From contig NZ_JACRSU010000001.1 of NCBI RefSeq assembly GCF_014384785.1, forward strand, positions 868,001-932,000: a stretch of DNA of 64,000 bases, in the 5' to 3' direction. Below the pieces are notes generated by a model, which was not told where the DNA came from, did no database searches, and was given only the letters and a program-made list of their open reading frames with translations. This document shows positions 1 to 7,949 of this stretch, piece by piece. Position numbers and translations under genes: made by a program. The stretch is from Congzhengia minquanensis. Its GTDB lineage: Bacteria; Bacillota; Clostridia; UBA1381; UBA9506. Position 1 is the first letter of the stretch. Every line of letters begins with the position of its first letter.

Positions 1-598
1 TTTCGCGCAGCAGCCGCACCAGCTCCGTATATTTATCGCGCTCTGTGTGGGTAACATTTTCAATGTCTACATTTACGCCGTCTAATTGATAGCGTTCAAC
101 AGCCAAAGCGATTTCGTCTGTGAGCTGGTCTAACCGGTTTAATGCATTTACGCCGGAAGCGCGGTCCCAATGGTTAGACAGAAACGGAACAACGCGAATT
201 CCCTTGTCGTGAACGGCGTTTACGAAGCTTTCTGAAATATAATTTTGCTTCAAGCTTCCGTCTGCATTTAAGTCGAAGTAGCTGGGGGAGATTACCGCCA
301 GGGTATCCTGTGCCAATGAAATGTATTCCAGCTGCGAGGCGTTTGAGCCAAAGTAGATATATGACATGGCATAACGGGGACCCTTTGCCGCGATTTGGGA
401 AAATGGGATGCTGAAAATCAGCGTGCCGGCTAACACTATTTTAATAAACCGCAGTTTTTTATTGTTTAGCCAGCCTTTCTTAAAAACAGAAAGCTCTTTT
501 GCAAATTCAAGCTTAAAATCTTCTGCTTGGTCGATGTATATGACAAGGTCAAACGAACCATCGCTGTTTTGCTGCATAAGGGTTCCATAACGAAGCAT
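1..598 (-). CDS. Glycoside hydrolase family 18 protein, 3' end outside window
   Basis: The 199 codons seen carry the GH18 acid motif DGVNVDIE at residues 173-180. The catalytic Glu is kept, but the first inner Asp of the usual DGxDxDxE is Asn. Residues 1-50 form a charged N-terminal region, and residues 52-72 (FIKIVLAGTLIFSIPFSQIA) are one hydrophobic segment, so the enzyme is probably membrane anchored with its catalytic part outside. This arrangement resembles YaaH/YdhD-type peptidoglycan N-acetylglucosaminidases, often linked to spores. The ATG at 598 has AAGAAAGGGTGG just upstream. The gene runs off the left edge, so the C-terminal half of the barrel is not visible. The family call is firm; the peptidoglycan substrate is inferred. 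Confidence 0.8.
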   Translation of the reverse strand, partial: MLRYGTLMQQNSDGSFDLVIYIDQAEDFKLEFAKELSVFKKGWLNNKKLRFIKIVLAGTLIFSIPFSQIAAKGPRYAMSYIYFGSNASQLEYISLAQDTLAVISPSYFDLNADGSLKQNYISESFVNAVHDKGIRVVPFLSNHWDRASGVNALNRLDQLTDEIALAVERYQLDGVNVDIENVTHTERDKYTELVRLLRE

Positions 599-677
599 TT
601 TGAATCCACCCTTTCTTAAATTTGGCTTCATAGCAATAGCATACCCAAAATTATGCAGTCAATACCGGCTGCCGCAG

Positions 678-706
678 TTGTATTTACGGGGTATTTTTGA
701 TATAAT
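678..706 (+). promoter_or_regulatory. Sigma-A promoter for the MATE gene
   Basis: TTGTAT at 678-683, a 17-nt spacer and TATAAT at 701-706, with a TGA extended -10 triplet just before it. It lies 34 nt upstream of the chosen MATE start. Confidence 0.65.
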
Positions 707-739
707 GAAGTTGTAAAAATAAAAAATATGGAGAGAACC

Positions 740-2083
740 ATGCAAAATAGATTAACAACAGGAAAAATTGGGCGTTCGCTGATTTCGTTCAGCCTCCCCA
801 TGATTTTTGGAAACCTGCTCCAGCAGTTATACAACGTGGCAGACACCTTAATTGTCGGCAAGACCATCGGCCCTGCCGCGCTGTCTGCTGTTGGTTCTTC
901 TTATGCGCTGATGGTTTTGCTGACCTCCATTGTGTTAGGCCTGTGCATGGGAAGCAGCGTTGTGTTTTCACACCTTTTTGGCGCGGACAAAATCGACGAA
1001 ATGAAAATCAGCATTTTTAATTCCGGGATTTTTATTTTCATTTTGTCAGCCGCAATTAACATTGGGGCTTTTTTGTGTTTGGATAACATCATTCTTTGGC
1101 TGAACATTCCCAAAGAGGCCGTAACGCTCACCCGGGAATATTTAAAAATTATTTTTTCCGGCATGATTTTTGTGACTGTTTATAACTTTTTTGCCTCTGT
1201 TTTAAGAAGTGTGGGAAACACAGTTATTCCTCTAATTTTTCTTGCGGCGGCGGCAATTACAAATATTGTATTAGACCTTCTTTTCATTTTAGTTTTCCAT
1301 ATGGGTGTTGCCGGGGCGGCTTATGCCACAGTAACTGCACAGGCGCTGTCTGCCATATGCATTACGGTTTACTTTTTTGTAAAAGAAAAACAGCTCTGTC
1401 CTGCAAAACAGCATATCTGCTTTGACAAGGGACTGCTGAAACGAATTGTTGGCAATTCCGTTTTAACCTCTGTGCAGCAGTCAATTATGAATTTTGGAAT
1501 TTTAATGGTCCAGGGCCTGGTAAACAGTTTTGGATTTGCCGTTAGCGCCGCGTTTGCCGCTGTGGTAAAAATTGATGCGTTTGCCTACATGCCCGCGCAG
1601 GACTTTGGCAACGCATTTGCAACGTTTATTGCCCAAAATCACGGAGCCGGGCAAAAAGAACGAATTCACAAAGGCATTTTAACAGCACTGAAACTCTCCT
1701 GTGTGTTTTGCCTTTTTGCCTCGGCCTGCGTTTATGTTTTTGCAAAACCTCTCATGCTTCTGTTTGTCAATTCGGGCGAAACACAAATTATCAACATTGG
1801 CATTGAATATCTGCACATTGAGGGCGCTTTTTATGTGGGAATTGGGATTTTGTTCCTGCTGTATGGTTTGTTTCGCGGTCTTGGCAAGTCGTCCATTTCC
1901 ATTTTTCTGACCGTTGTTTCCCTGGGCAGCCGTGTTGCGCTGGCATATGCTCTGTCGTCGCTTCCATCAGTGGGCGTAGCGGGAATTTGGTGGTCTGTTC
2001 CCATTGGGTGGGCGCTGGCCGACGCAGCGGGTTGTATGATTTATCTGTTCCGCCATCGATCTCATTTCATTCAAAAAAAGTAG
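740..2083 (+). CDS. MATE family drug/metabolite efflux transporter
   Basis: A 447-residue polytopic membrane protein with about 12 hydrophobic helices in two homologous halves. The N-terminal pattern GRSLISFSLPMIFGNLLQQL and later VADTLIVGK match the MatE family, which exports cationic drugs or metabolites using a Na+ or H+ gradient. Length is normal for the family. An in-frame ATG exists at 728, but GGAGAG at 730-735 is placed to serve the ATG at 740, so that start is preferred. It has its own promoter and is transcribed alone. The substrate cannot be read from sequence. Confidence 0.88.
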   Translation: MQNRLTTGKIGRSLISFSLPMIFGNLLQQLYNVADTLIVGKTIGPAALSAVGSSYALMVLLTSIVLGLCMGSSVVFSHLFGADKIDEMKISIFNSGIFIFILSAAINIGAFLCLDNIILWLNIPKEAVTLTREYLKIIFSGMIFVTVYNFFASVLRSVGNTVIPLIFLAAAAITNIVLDLLFILVFHMGVAGAAYATVTAQALSAICITVYFFVKEKQLCPAKQHICFDKGLLKRIVGNSVLTSVQQSIMNFGILMVQGLVNSFGFAVSAAFAAVVKIDAFAYMPAQDFGNAFATFIAQNHGAGQKERIHKGILTALKLSCVFCLFASACVYVFAKPLMLLFVNSGETQIINIGIEYLHIEGAFYVGIGILFLLYGLFRGLGKSSISIFLTVVSLGSRVALAYALSSLPSVGVAGIWWSVPIGWALADAAGCMIYLFRHRSHFIQKK

Positions 2084-2120
2084 TTGCATTTCTATCCTCG
2101 AACTGTGTCGAAATATTGTT

Positions 2121-2149
2121 TTGACAAATGAATATCCATTCGCTATAAT
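2121..2149 (+). promoter_or_regulatory. Consensus sigma-A promoter for the dockerin gene
   Basis: TTGACA at 2121-2126 and TATAAT at 2144-2149 with a 17-nt spacer, a perfect match to consensus. It gives a 5' leader of about 100 nt before the ATG at 2254. The leader holds a second strong ribosome site (TTGGAGGGG near 2175) followed by only TTG CAG TAA. Confidence 0.85.
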
Positions 2150-2253
2150 GATTGGTAAATAGACAATATATGAATTGGAGGGGATTCCATTGCAGTAAAA
2201 ATTTAATTTCTACAAGCGATAAATAAAACACAACAATTAAGGGGGATAATTGA

Positions 2254-4071
2254 ATGAAAAAATTAAATGCAATCATATCTGTACTAATATCCAGCATCTT
2301 GTTCCTTTTCAGCACAAGTGTTTTTGCAGAAACAGCAACGACAACGCCTGAAGCAGCAGTCATAAATGGCATAGATGTGCTTGCCGCCGAAGACATTGAT
2401 TTTACAAATGCATATCCATATGTTCTATATCAAAATGAGTACGGAAACTTAGAAACAATTTATGATGATCCCATTGTTGTTAGCTGGACGTCACCTGAAT
2501 TGGGAAGTTACGTGATTGAAACGCTGGGCGAAGTTTCAACTACCATCAGCGTTTATAGCGTTAATGAACAAGGGGAAGTCACAGGTTCTCCTTCTGTGGC
2601 CCGTGCTGACAGCAATCTTCATGCACAATATAACACCACCTGTTTGGGAGGCTTGAACAAATATATTGTAATTAAGAAGAATTCAGATCATCCAAGTCCC
2701 GGAACCGATTTTCTATTCCGCATCGTTAGAACCGACCAATCAGATGATGCGACCAATTACCTGGATGAAGCGAGGCAAGACGCCGCGAATAATAACTTTT
2801 CTAATTTAAAAAACAGCGCTTGCCTTGATTACAGCGGCGATGTGGACATTTTCACCTACAATGTAACATCCGGAGGAACAGTAGGTTTTAAGTTCAAAAA
2901 CGTCGATGCAGATTTAACTGTGACCGTCCGTCAGGAAGCTCCCAATTCATTTATGGGCACATTTAATTACGGAAGCTTTCAGATACCGAGCAATGTAGAA
3001 AAGACCCATACAATGCGATTAAGCACCGGTAAGTATTATATTCAAATAAATGAAACCGCTCCTGACGCAATAAACAAAAACTATTTATATAGTTATGACT
3101 TTGAATTCATTCCGCCCGGTTCTACAAGTAAATCTACTGTCAGCGGAACAGTTTCTACTCCTGCAGCAACCGCAAATATTGACAGCCTCTTTAACGATTT
3201 GCATAGCATGACTGTTTATGCGAAAACTTCTGTACTTGGAGATGTTGTTACATCCACAGTGGTTGATTCTGCCGGAAACTATCAGCTTGACCTTGCACCC
3301 GGCAGTTATGTTTTGGAGTTTGAACGCGCCGGATATTTAACACGCTATACACAGGTCACTGTTGGGAGCTCGGATGTAACGGTTCCGGATAAAACCCTGC
3401 TGAAGGGGGATGTAAACGGTGACGGTGTTGTGAATCAAACGGATTCGGAATTAGTCATAGCAGCATTTGCAACATCATACCCCAATTCAGGGTATGACCC
3501 GGCCTGTGATATTGACGGTAATGCTGTAATCAATACCGATGATGTTACTGTGGTTCTTGGCAATTATGGTAAAACCATTGAAAGCTATGGGGAAAATGTC
3601 GTCATACCGGGGGTATCTGGAAAAATTACACCTGTTGTAAGTACGGATGACGACGATTTTGATGATCTGCATAAGATTACTGTGACAATGAAGAGAGCGT
3701 CGGATGGTGCGGTGGTTGCAGCCACTGAAGCAGACAAAGCAACAGGGGCCTATTCTTTTATTGCCCGGGAAAGCGGCAATTTCATTCTTGAATTTAGGCG
3801 GGCCGGCTACCTTACCCGCCAAACTGCGGTTACGTTCAGTGACAGCAAAATTGTATTGCCCGACAAAGCTTTGCTTGCCGGCGATGTAAACGGCGATGGC
3901 GTTGTGAATCAAACGGATTCGGAATTAGTTATAGCTGCATATGGAATAGGATACCAAGATGCAGGATATGACCCAGCTTGTGATTTTGATGGTGATTCTA
4001 ATATCACTGTTTCTGATGTAGGTATGGTTGTGAGCAATAATGGCAAAACTACAAATGATTATATAGATTAG
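2254..4071 (+). CDS. Secreted protein with PPC-like domain and two tandem stalk-dockerin modules
   Basis: A 605-residue exported protein. Residues 1-25 are a signal peptide (MKKLNAIISVLISSILFLFS, cut near VFA). Residues about 165-290 resemble a bacterial pre-peptidase C-terminal (PPC) beta-sandwich. Two copies of one module follow at about 293-455 and 456-605. Each has a carboxypeptidase-regulatory-like beta domain ending FERAGYLTR / FRRAGYLTR, then a type I dockerin with two calcium loops (DVNGDGVVNQTD, then DIDGNAVINTDD or DFDGDSNITVSD). Dockerins bind cohesins in cellulosome-like complexes; no cohesin or catalytic domain is seen here. The module copies are also close at DNA level, showing recent duplication. 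It has its own promoter and terminator. Function beyond surface assembly is unknown. Confidence 0.85.
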   Translation: MKKLNAIISVLISSILFLFSTSVFAETATTTPEAAVINGIDVLAAEDIDFTNAYPYVLYQNEYGNLETIYDDPIVVSWTSPELGSYVIETLGEVSTTISVYSVNEQGEVTGSPSVARADSNLHAQYNTTCLGGLNKYIVIKKNSDHPSPGTDFLFRIVRTDQSDDATNYLDEARQDAANNNFSNLKNSACLDYSGDVDIFTYNVTSGGTVGFKFKNVDADLTVTVRQEAPNSFMGTFNYGSFQIPSNVEKTHTMRLSTGKYYIQINETAPDAINKNYLYSYDFEFIPPGSTSKSTVSGTVSTPAATANIDSLFNDLHSMTVYAKTSVLGDVVTSTVVDSAGNYQLDLAPGSYVLEFERAGYLTRYTQVTVGSSDVTVPDKTLLKGDVNGDGVVNQTDSELVIAAFATSYPNSGYDPACDIDGNAVINTDDVTVVLGNYGKTIESYGENVVIPGVSGKITPVVSTDDDDFDDLHKITVTMKRASDGAVVAATEADKATGAYSFIARESGNFILEFRRAGYLTRQTAVTFSDSKIVLPDKALLAGDVNGDGVVNQTDSELVIAAYGIGYQDAGYDPACDFDGDSNITVSDVGMVVSNNGKTTNDYID

Positions 4072-4083
4072 AGGATACAAACA

Positions 4084-4119
4084 AAAAAATCCAGGAACAA
4101 AATGTTCCTGGATTTTTTT
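4084..4119. terminator. Bidirectional intrinsic terminator
   Basis: ATCCAGGAAC and GTTCCTGGAT form a perfect stem around a short loop, flanked by a 7-A run on the left and a 7-T run on the right. It serves both the dockerin gene and the converging fucosidase gene. Confidence 0.9.
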
Positions 4120-4169
4120 GTTTGTATTTTTTTTACTGAAAACGTTCACTGTGCCAATCTTAATGCCGT

Positions 4170-5135
4170 TTATGCTCTTTTTCCGACCTCTTTTAAAATG
4201 TCTGCTGCCGGGGCGGGGAGGCGGCCAAGCCCGTCCGGCCCGACGTTTAACAAATAGTTAATGCCCCGGGAATTTAAGTGGTTTTTCAGCCTTAACACCT
4301 CGTCTGCGCTTTTCCAGTTATCGTCAAAATATTTAAAGCCCCACGTATCGTTCAGCGTGGTTGGGGCCTCTGCCAAAATGCCGCTCATGTCTTCGTCTGG
4401 AATTTCGTTGTCACCCATGGACCGATAGTCCCCCAGGCCGTTTCCGATGCGCGTGTTGATTAAGCAGTTTGGCTGGAGGGATTTCACCAGGTCGTAAAGC
4501 TCCTGGCTTTGCGCAGGGGTGATGACGTGGGGCGTGTCGAACCAGATGAGGCACAAATCGCCGTAATTGGTTAAAAGTTCTTTCACCTGGGGCAAAGTTT
4601 TTGCCCGAAAGCACTGTTCAAAATTTTTGTGTTCGTTGTCGGGAAAATCCCAGCAGTTTGTCCAGGACATTTCGCCGCAGTTGGTTTTGCCCGACTTGTA
4701 GCCTCCGCCGTTTGGCTCGTGCCAGTCTAACTCCTGGGAATAATAAAGTCCGAACTTTAATCCGTGCTTTCGGCAGGCTTGGGACAATTCCCCAATAACG
4801 TCCCGGCCGAAGGGCGTGCCGTCTACCACGTTAAACGTGTCGTATGCAGAATGAAACAGGCAAAACCCCTCGTGGTGCTTGCTGGTTACCACCATATAGT
4901 TCATGCCCGCCGCCTTTGCGGCCAGCACCCACTCCTCCGGGTCGAAATAAATGGGGTTGAACGCCTCTGCCAGCTTTTCATATTCCGCGTTTGGAATTTC
5001 AAAATAAGACTGGGCCCACTCGCCGATATGGGGAATTCGTTTTCCCCGGTATTCCCCTGCAAGCAGGGTGTAAAGCCCCCAATGTATCATCATGCCGAAT
5101 TTGGCCTCTTCTTGAAACCACTGTTTGTTGTTCAT
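4170..5135 (-). CDS. Alpha-L-fucosidase, GH29 family
   Basis: A 321-residue protein with GH29 marks: MMIHWG (15-20), SKHHEGF (85-91), GLYYS (129-133), the nucleophile motif IWFD (197-200) and the end-of-barrel motif LNVGPDGLG (296-304). It removes alpha-linked fucose from glycans by a retaining mechanism. It is shorter than typical family members (about 450 residues) because it stops after the catalytic barrel, without the C-terminal beta-sandwich. There is no signal peptide, so it probably acts on imported oligosaccharides in the cytoplasm. ATG at 5135 follows AGAGGACG. Monocistronic. Confidence 0.88.
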   Translation of the reverse strand: MNNKQWFQEEAKFGMMIHWGLYTLLAGEYRGKRIPHIGEWAQSYFEIPNAEYEKLAEAFNPIYFDPEEWVLAAKAAGMNYMVVTSKHHEGFCLFHSAYDTFNVVDGTPFGRDVIGELSQACRKHGLKFGLYYSQELDWHEPNGGGYKSGKTNCGEMSWTNCWDFPDNEHKNFEQCFRAKTLPQVKELLTNYGDLCLIWFDTPHVITPAQSQELYDLVKSLQPNCLINTRIGNGLGDYRSMGDNEIPDEDMSGILAEAPTTLNDTWGFKYFDDNWKSADEVLRLKNHLNSRGINYLLNVGPDGLGRLPAPAADILKEVGKRA

Positions 5136-5249
5136 TTGAAAGCGTCCTCTCTTTTAAATGTTTTGTTTATTTTATCACAGGAAAATAACAGCGTCAAGTG
5201 CCGGGATTTCGGTTCCTTTCATATAATAAAAAGAAAGGAGGCGTGCAAT

Positions 5250-5717
5250 TTGACTTATCAACGCGCAAAAGCCGCGGCTTATGCCCACAAGTGGGCGTTT
5301 TTGCGCAATCCGGCCTATTATAATTTTGACGATTTGGGCGGGGACTGCACAAACTTTATTTCCCAATGCCTTTTTGCCGGGGCGGGCGTGATGAACTACA
5401 CCCGCGAAACCGGGTGGTATTACAGCTCTGCAAGCAACAGGGCCGCCGCCTGGACGGGGGTGGAATTTTTATTCCGCTTTTTGACAAACAACCGGGGGCC
5501 AGGCCCCTTCGCCGAGGAGCTTCCCCTTTCGCATGCCGCGGCAGGGGACGTAATTCAGCTCAGCTTCGACGGCGCGGTGTTTTCGCACTCGCTTTTGATT
5601 GTGGAAGAAAGCGGCCTGCTGGTTGCCACCCACACCCAAGATGCCGACTACCGGCCTTTGAACACATATTCCTTTGTCCGCAGCCGTCTGTTACATATTG
5701 AGGGGGTTCGGAGGTAA
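5250..5717 (+). CDS. Amidase-domain (Amidase_6-like) protein
   Basis: A 155-residue protein matching the putative amidase domain found in Clostridia and bacilli: GGDCTNFISQCL near residues 31-42 supplies the likely catalytic Cys, and FSHSLLIV near 112 supplies the His. The TTG at 5250 is chosen because AAAGGAGG ends 8 nt before it; the reading frame stays open much further upstream, but that stretch runs across the fucosidase gene. There is no signal peptide, unlike many relatives. The reaction, presumably hydrolysis of a peptide or amide in cell-wall material, is inferred from the family and not from context. Confidence 0.75.
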   Translation: MTYQRAKAAAYAHKWAFLRNPAYYNFDDLGGDCTNFISQCLFAGAGVMNYTRETGWYYSSASNRAAAWTGVEFLFRFLTNNRGPGPFAEELPLSHAAAGDVIQLSFDGAVFSHSLLIVEESGLLVATHTQDADYRPLNTYSFVRSRLLHIEGVRR

Positions 5718-5721
5718 ACAG

Positions 5722-5755
5722 AAAAAGACGCACAAAACATGTGCGTCTTTTTTAT
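5722..5755. terminator. Bidirectional intrinsic terminator
   Basis: AAAAAGACGCAC and GTGCGTCTTTTT pair around AAAACAT. It lies between the converging amidase-domain gene and XRE regulator gene. Confidence 0.88.
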
Positions 5756-6036
5756 TTTTTGGCGTTTGCAATGTCTTTCGCTATGAATTGCAGATGCGTG
5801 ATTTCCTCGTCGGTTAGGTTTGTGATTTCAATGAATTTTCGTGTGTCCAGGCCCAGCAGGCAGTCTGTGCTGACGGAAAACACAGATGATAGTTTCATCA
5901 GCATTTCAATGGAGGGTTGAATGTAGTTGTTTTCCCAATTGGAAATGCTTTGTTTGGTAACGCCCAGCTTCCTTCCCAGCTCCACCTGGCTTAATCCCCG
6001 TTGGCACCTCAGTTTTTTTATGTTTTCATTCAACAT
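5752..6036 (-). CDS. XRE-family transcriptional regulator
   Basis: A 94-residue protein. Residues 5-60 are a classic HTH_3 domain (LRCQRGLSQVELGRKLGV, then KQSISNWENNYIQPS), followed by a short C-terminal helix that may dimerise. AGGGAGG precedes the ATG at 6036. It is divergent from the small membrane protein at 6150, and two copies of a 12-bp sequence lie in the shared promoter region, so it may control that gene or itself. Ligand and targets are unknown. Confidence 0.85.
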   Translation of the reverse strand: MLNENIKKLRCQRGLSQVELGRKLGVTKQSISNWENNYIQPSIEMLMKLSSVFSVSTDCLLGLDTRKFIEITNLTDEEITHLQFIAKDIANAKK

Positions 6037-6085
6037 GGCGGTACCTCCCTATGCAAAATATTACTATACTATTATATAATTTTGA

Positions 6086-6114
6086 TTGACTTTTAAAAAA
6101 TACTATGGTATATT
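6086..6114 (+). promoter_or_regulatory. Sigma-A promoter flanked by a 12-bp direct repeat
   Basis: TTGACT at 6086-6091, 17-nt spacer, TATATT at 6109-6114 with an extended TGG. The sequence ATTGACTTTTAA occurs at 6085-6096, over the -35 box, and again at 6119-6130, just past the -10. This is a likely operator pair for the divergent XRE regulator. Confidence 0.6.
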
Positions 6115-6149
6115 ATTAATTGACTTTTAACGAAACGGAGGGGCTGGTT

Positions 6150-6422
6150 TTGCGGGAAAATTTTTCAGTTTCAGTTTTATTTGCGGCACTCTCCGGGCTT
6201 TTCTGCATTGCCGCCGCCCTCCTTGTAACAGTATTATATGAAAAACACGGCAGTTTCATTATGCTTCTTTTGGCATCTGGGCTGACAATGGTGTTTTTTG
6301 CGTTTTCTACTGTGCTTGCCAATCGGGCCGCCCGAATTGCAGCCCGCAGGAAAGAGCAGCAAAACAAGGAAAAAGAAAACAGAAAAAAGAGGCTGATGGA
6401 AGCCTTTCAAAAATTTAGTTAA
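6150..6422 (+). CDS. Small two-helix membrane protein of unknown function
   Basis: About 90 residues from the TTG at 6150, which has GGAGGGG at 6137-6143 with a 6-nt gap; an earlier TTG at 6120 has no such site. Two hydrophobic helices (about residues 7-28 and 36-56) are followed by a strongly basic, helical C-terminal tail rich in Lys, Arg, Glu and Gln. I do not recognise a family. The divergent XRE gene and the repeat in the shared promoter suggest the two are regulated together. Confidence 0.6.
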   Translation: MRENFSVSVLFAALSGLFCIAAALLVTVLYEKHGSFIMLLLASGLTMVFFAFSTVLANRAARIAARRKEQQNKEKENRKKRLMEAFQKFS

Positions 6423-6463
6423 AAAAAGCGCCGGCAGCAATATGAATTCCGCCGGCGCTTTTT
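6423..6463 (+). terminator. Intrinsic terminator
   Basis: AAAAAGCGCCGGC and GCCGGCGCTTTTT form a GC-rich stem directly after the small membrane protein gene. Confidence 0.85.
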
Positions 6464-6464
6464 A

Positions 6465-6493
6465 TTGTTGTTTTACGGTCTGTGTGGTATAAT
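6465..6493 (+). promoter_or_regulatory. Sigma-A promoter for the radical SAM run of genes
   Basis: TTGTTG at 6465-6470, 17-nt spacer, and TATAAT at 6488-6493 with an extended TGG before it. Confidence 0.6.
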
Positions 6494-6525
6494 ATCTTTA
6501 TAAGAAAAACCGGGAGGGAGTCAGG

Positions 6526-7416
6526 ATGCACGAAAAACAGGTGAAAGGAATTTTGTCCGCCAAAAACGGCATGAATTTATACCGCGGCTGCTCCCACGGG
6601 TGCATTTACTGCGACTCGAGAAGCGCGTGCTATCAGTTTGACCACGCGTTTGAAGATATTGAGGTAAAATCCAATGCGCTGGAGCTTTTGGAACTGGCGC
6701 TTCGTAAAAAGCGAAAAAAGTGCATGATCGGCACGGGCTCCATGTCGGATCCTTATATTCCCTTAGAAATGGAGCTGGGCCACACCCGCCGGGCATTAGA
6801 GCTGATTTTAAGCTATGGCTTCGGCGTTACGCTGATTACCAAGTCTGACCGGGTGCTGCGGGATTTGGATTTGCTCAAAAAAATAAACGAAACAACAAAG
6901 TGCGTTGTGCAGATGACGCTGACCACCTATGACGACGGGCTGTGCAAAATTTTAGAGCCCAACGTGTGTGTCACCAGCCGCCGGGCTGAGGTTTTAAACA
7001 TTTTGCGGGACAACGGAATCCCCACCGTGGTGTGGCTTTCGCCAGTGCTGCCCTTTATGAACGACACAGAAGAAAACCTTTTGGGGATTTTAAACCTGTG
7101 CAGGCAGGCAAAGGTGTTTGGCATTTTGTGCTTCGGCATGGGTGTAACTCTGCGGGAGGGAAACAGGGAATATTTTTATCAAAAGCTGGACGAACACTTT
7201 CCGGGCATGAAGCAGCAGTATTCCGCCGCCTTTGGAAGCCGCTATGAGGCCGCCAGCCCCAACAACCGCGCGCTTATGCCGGTGTTTTACCGGTTTTGCC
7301 GCCGGCACGGCATTGTTTCGGACAGTTCGAAAATTTTTGAATTTTTGAGAACGTTTGAAGAAAAAGAAACTGCACGGCAGCTGAATTTATTTGAATCATT
7401 TGGAGGAAAAGCATGA
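6526..7416 (+). CDS. Radical SAM protein, SPL-related (COG1533 type)
   Basis: A 296-residue radical SAM enzyme. The cluster motif CSHGCIYC (Cys22, Cys26, Cys29) binds the 4Fe-4S cluster, and TGSMSDPYIPLE near residue 73 follows. This layout is that of the SplB-like COG1533 group, related to spore photoproduct lyase. The true lyase has a different length and an extra conserved Cys, so the specific reaction here is unknown. ATG at 6526 has GGGAGGG upstream. The last codon overlaps the next gene (ATGA), so the two are translationally coupled. Confidence 0.82.
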   Translation: MHEKQVKGILSAKNGMNLYRGCSHGCIYCDSRSACYQFDHAFEDIEVKSNALELLELALRKKRKKCMIGTGSMSDPYIPLEMELGHTRRALELILSYGFGVTLITKSDRVLRDLDLLKKINETTKCVVQMTLTTYDDGLCKILEPNVCVTSRRAEVLNILRDNGIPTVVWLSPVLPFMNDTEENLLGILNLCRQAKVFGILCFGMGVTLREGNREYFYQKLDEHFPGMKQQYSAAFGSRYEAASPNNRALMPVFYRFCRRHGIVSDSSKIFEFLRTFEEKETARQLNLFESFGGKA

Positions 7417-7928
7417 ACATTCGCACAGCATTGAAACGTGACTATGAAACCATTTATGAATTAGTAAAAACCGCCTTTGAAACAGCCCAGGTGTCAGACG
7501 GCACCGAGCAGGATTTTGTTTTAAGGCTTCGTGACAGCTCTGCCTTTTTGCCAGAGCTGGAGTTTGTGGCAGAGGAAAACGGTTTGCTGATTGGGCATAT
7601 TCTGCTGACCAGGCAGCCGGTTTTGCTCAGCGCGGGCACACTTTCGGCGGTTTTGGTGGCGCCGCTTTGTGTGGCGCTTCCCTACCGAAATCAAAACGTT
7701 GGGGGCAGGCTTCTGGGCTATGCAGGCGAGCAGGCAGTTAAACTGGGTTTTACCGCGTCGTTTCTGGTGGGAAACCCAGACTATTACGGCCGGTTTGGTT
7801 ACCGCAGGGTGGGCGATTTTGGCATTCAAAATCAATCGGGTATTCCAGACCAGTTTGTGTTGGGCTGCGAGCTTGTGCCCGGCGCATTTCGGGGTGTTTC
7901 GGGAACGCTTTCTGAATTTGCACAGTAA
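7413..7928 (+). CDS. GNAT family N-acetyltransferase
   Basis: 171 residues in the GNAT fold, COG3153-like. The acetyl-CoA region includes VLVAPLCVALPYRNQNVGGRL at about residues 78-98, followed by FLVGNPDYYGRFGYRRV typical of this subgroup. The ATG overlaps the stop of the radical SAM gene by 4 nt. The acceptor substrate is unknown. Confidence 0.82.
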   Translation: MNIRTALKRDYETIYELVKTAFETAQVSDGTEQDFVLRLRDSSAFLPELEFVAEENGLLIGHILLTRQPVLLSAGTLSAVLVAPLCVALPYRNQNVGGRLLGYAGEQAVKLGFTASFLVGNPDYYGRFGYRRVGDFGIQNQSGIPDQFVLGCELVPGAFRGVSGTLSEFAQ

Positions 7929-7949
7929 CCACGAAAGGAAGTTCTTCCC

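Noticed and set aside
4764..5249. Long upstream extension of the amidase-domain reading frame
   Set aside because: It runs antisense over the fucosidase gene; the TTG at 5250 has an AAAGGAGG site and matches the family start.
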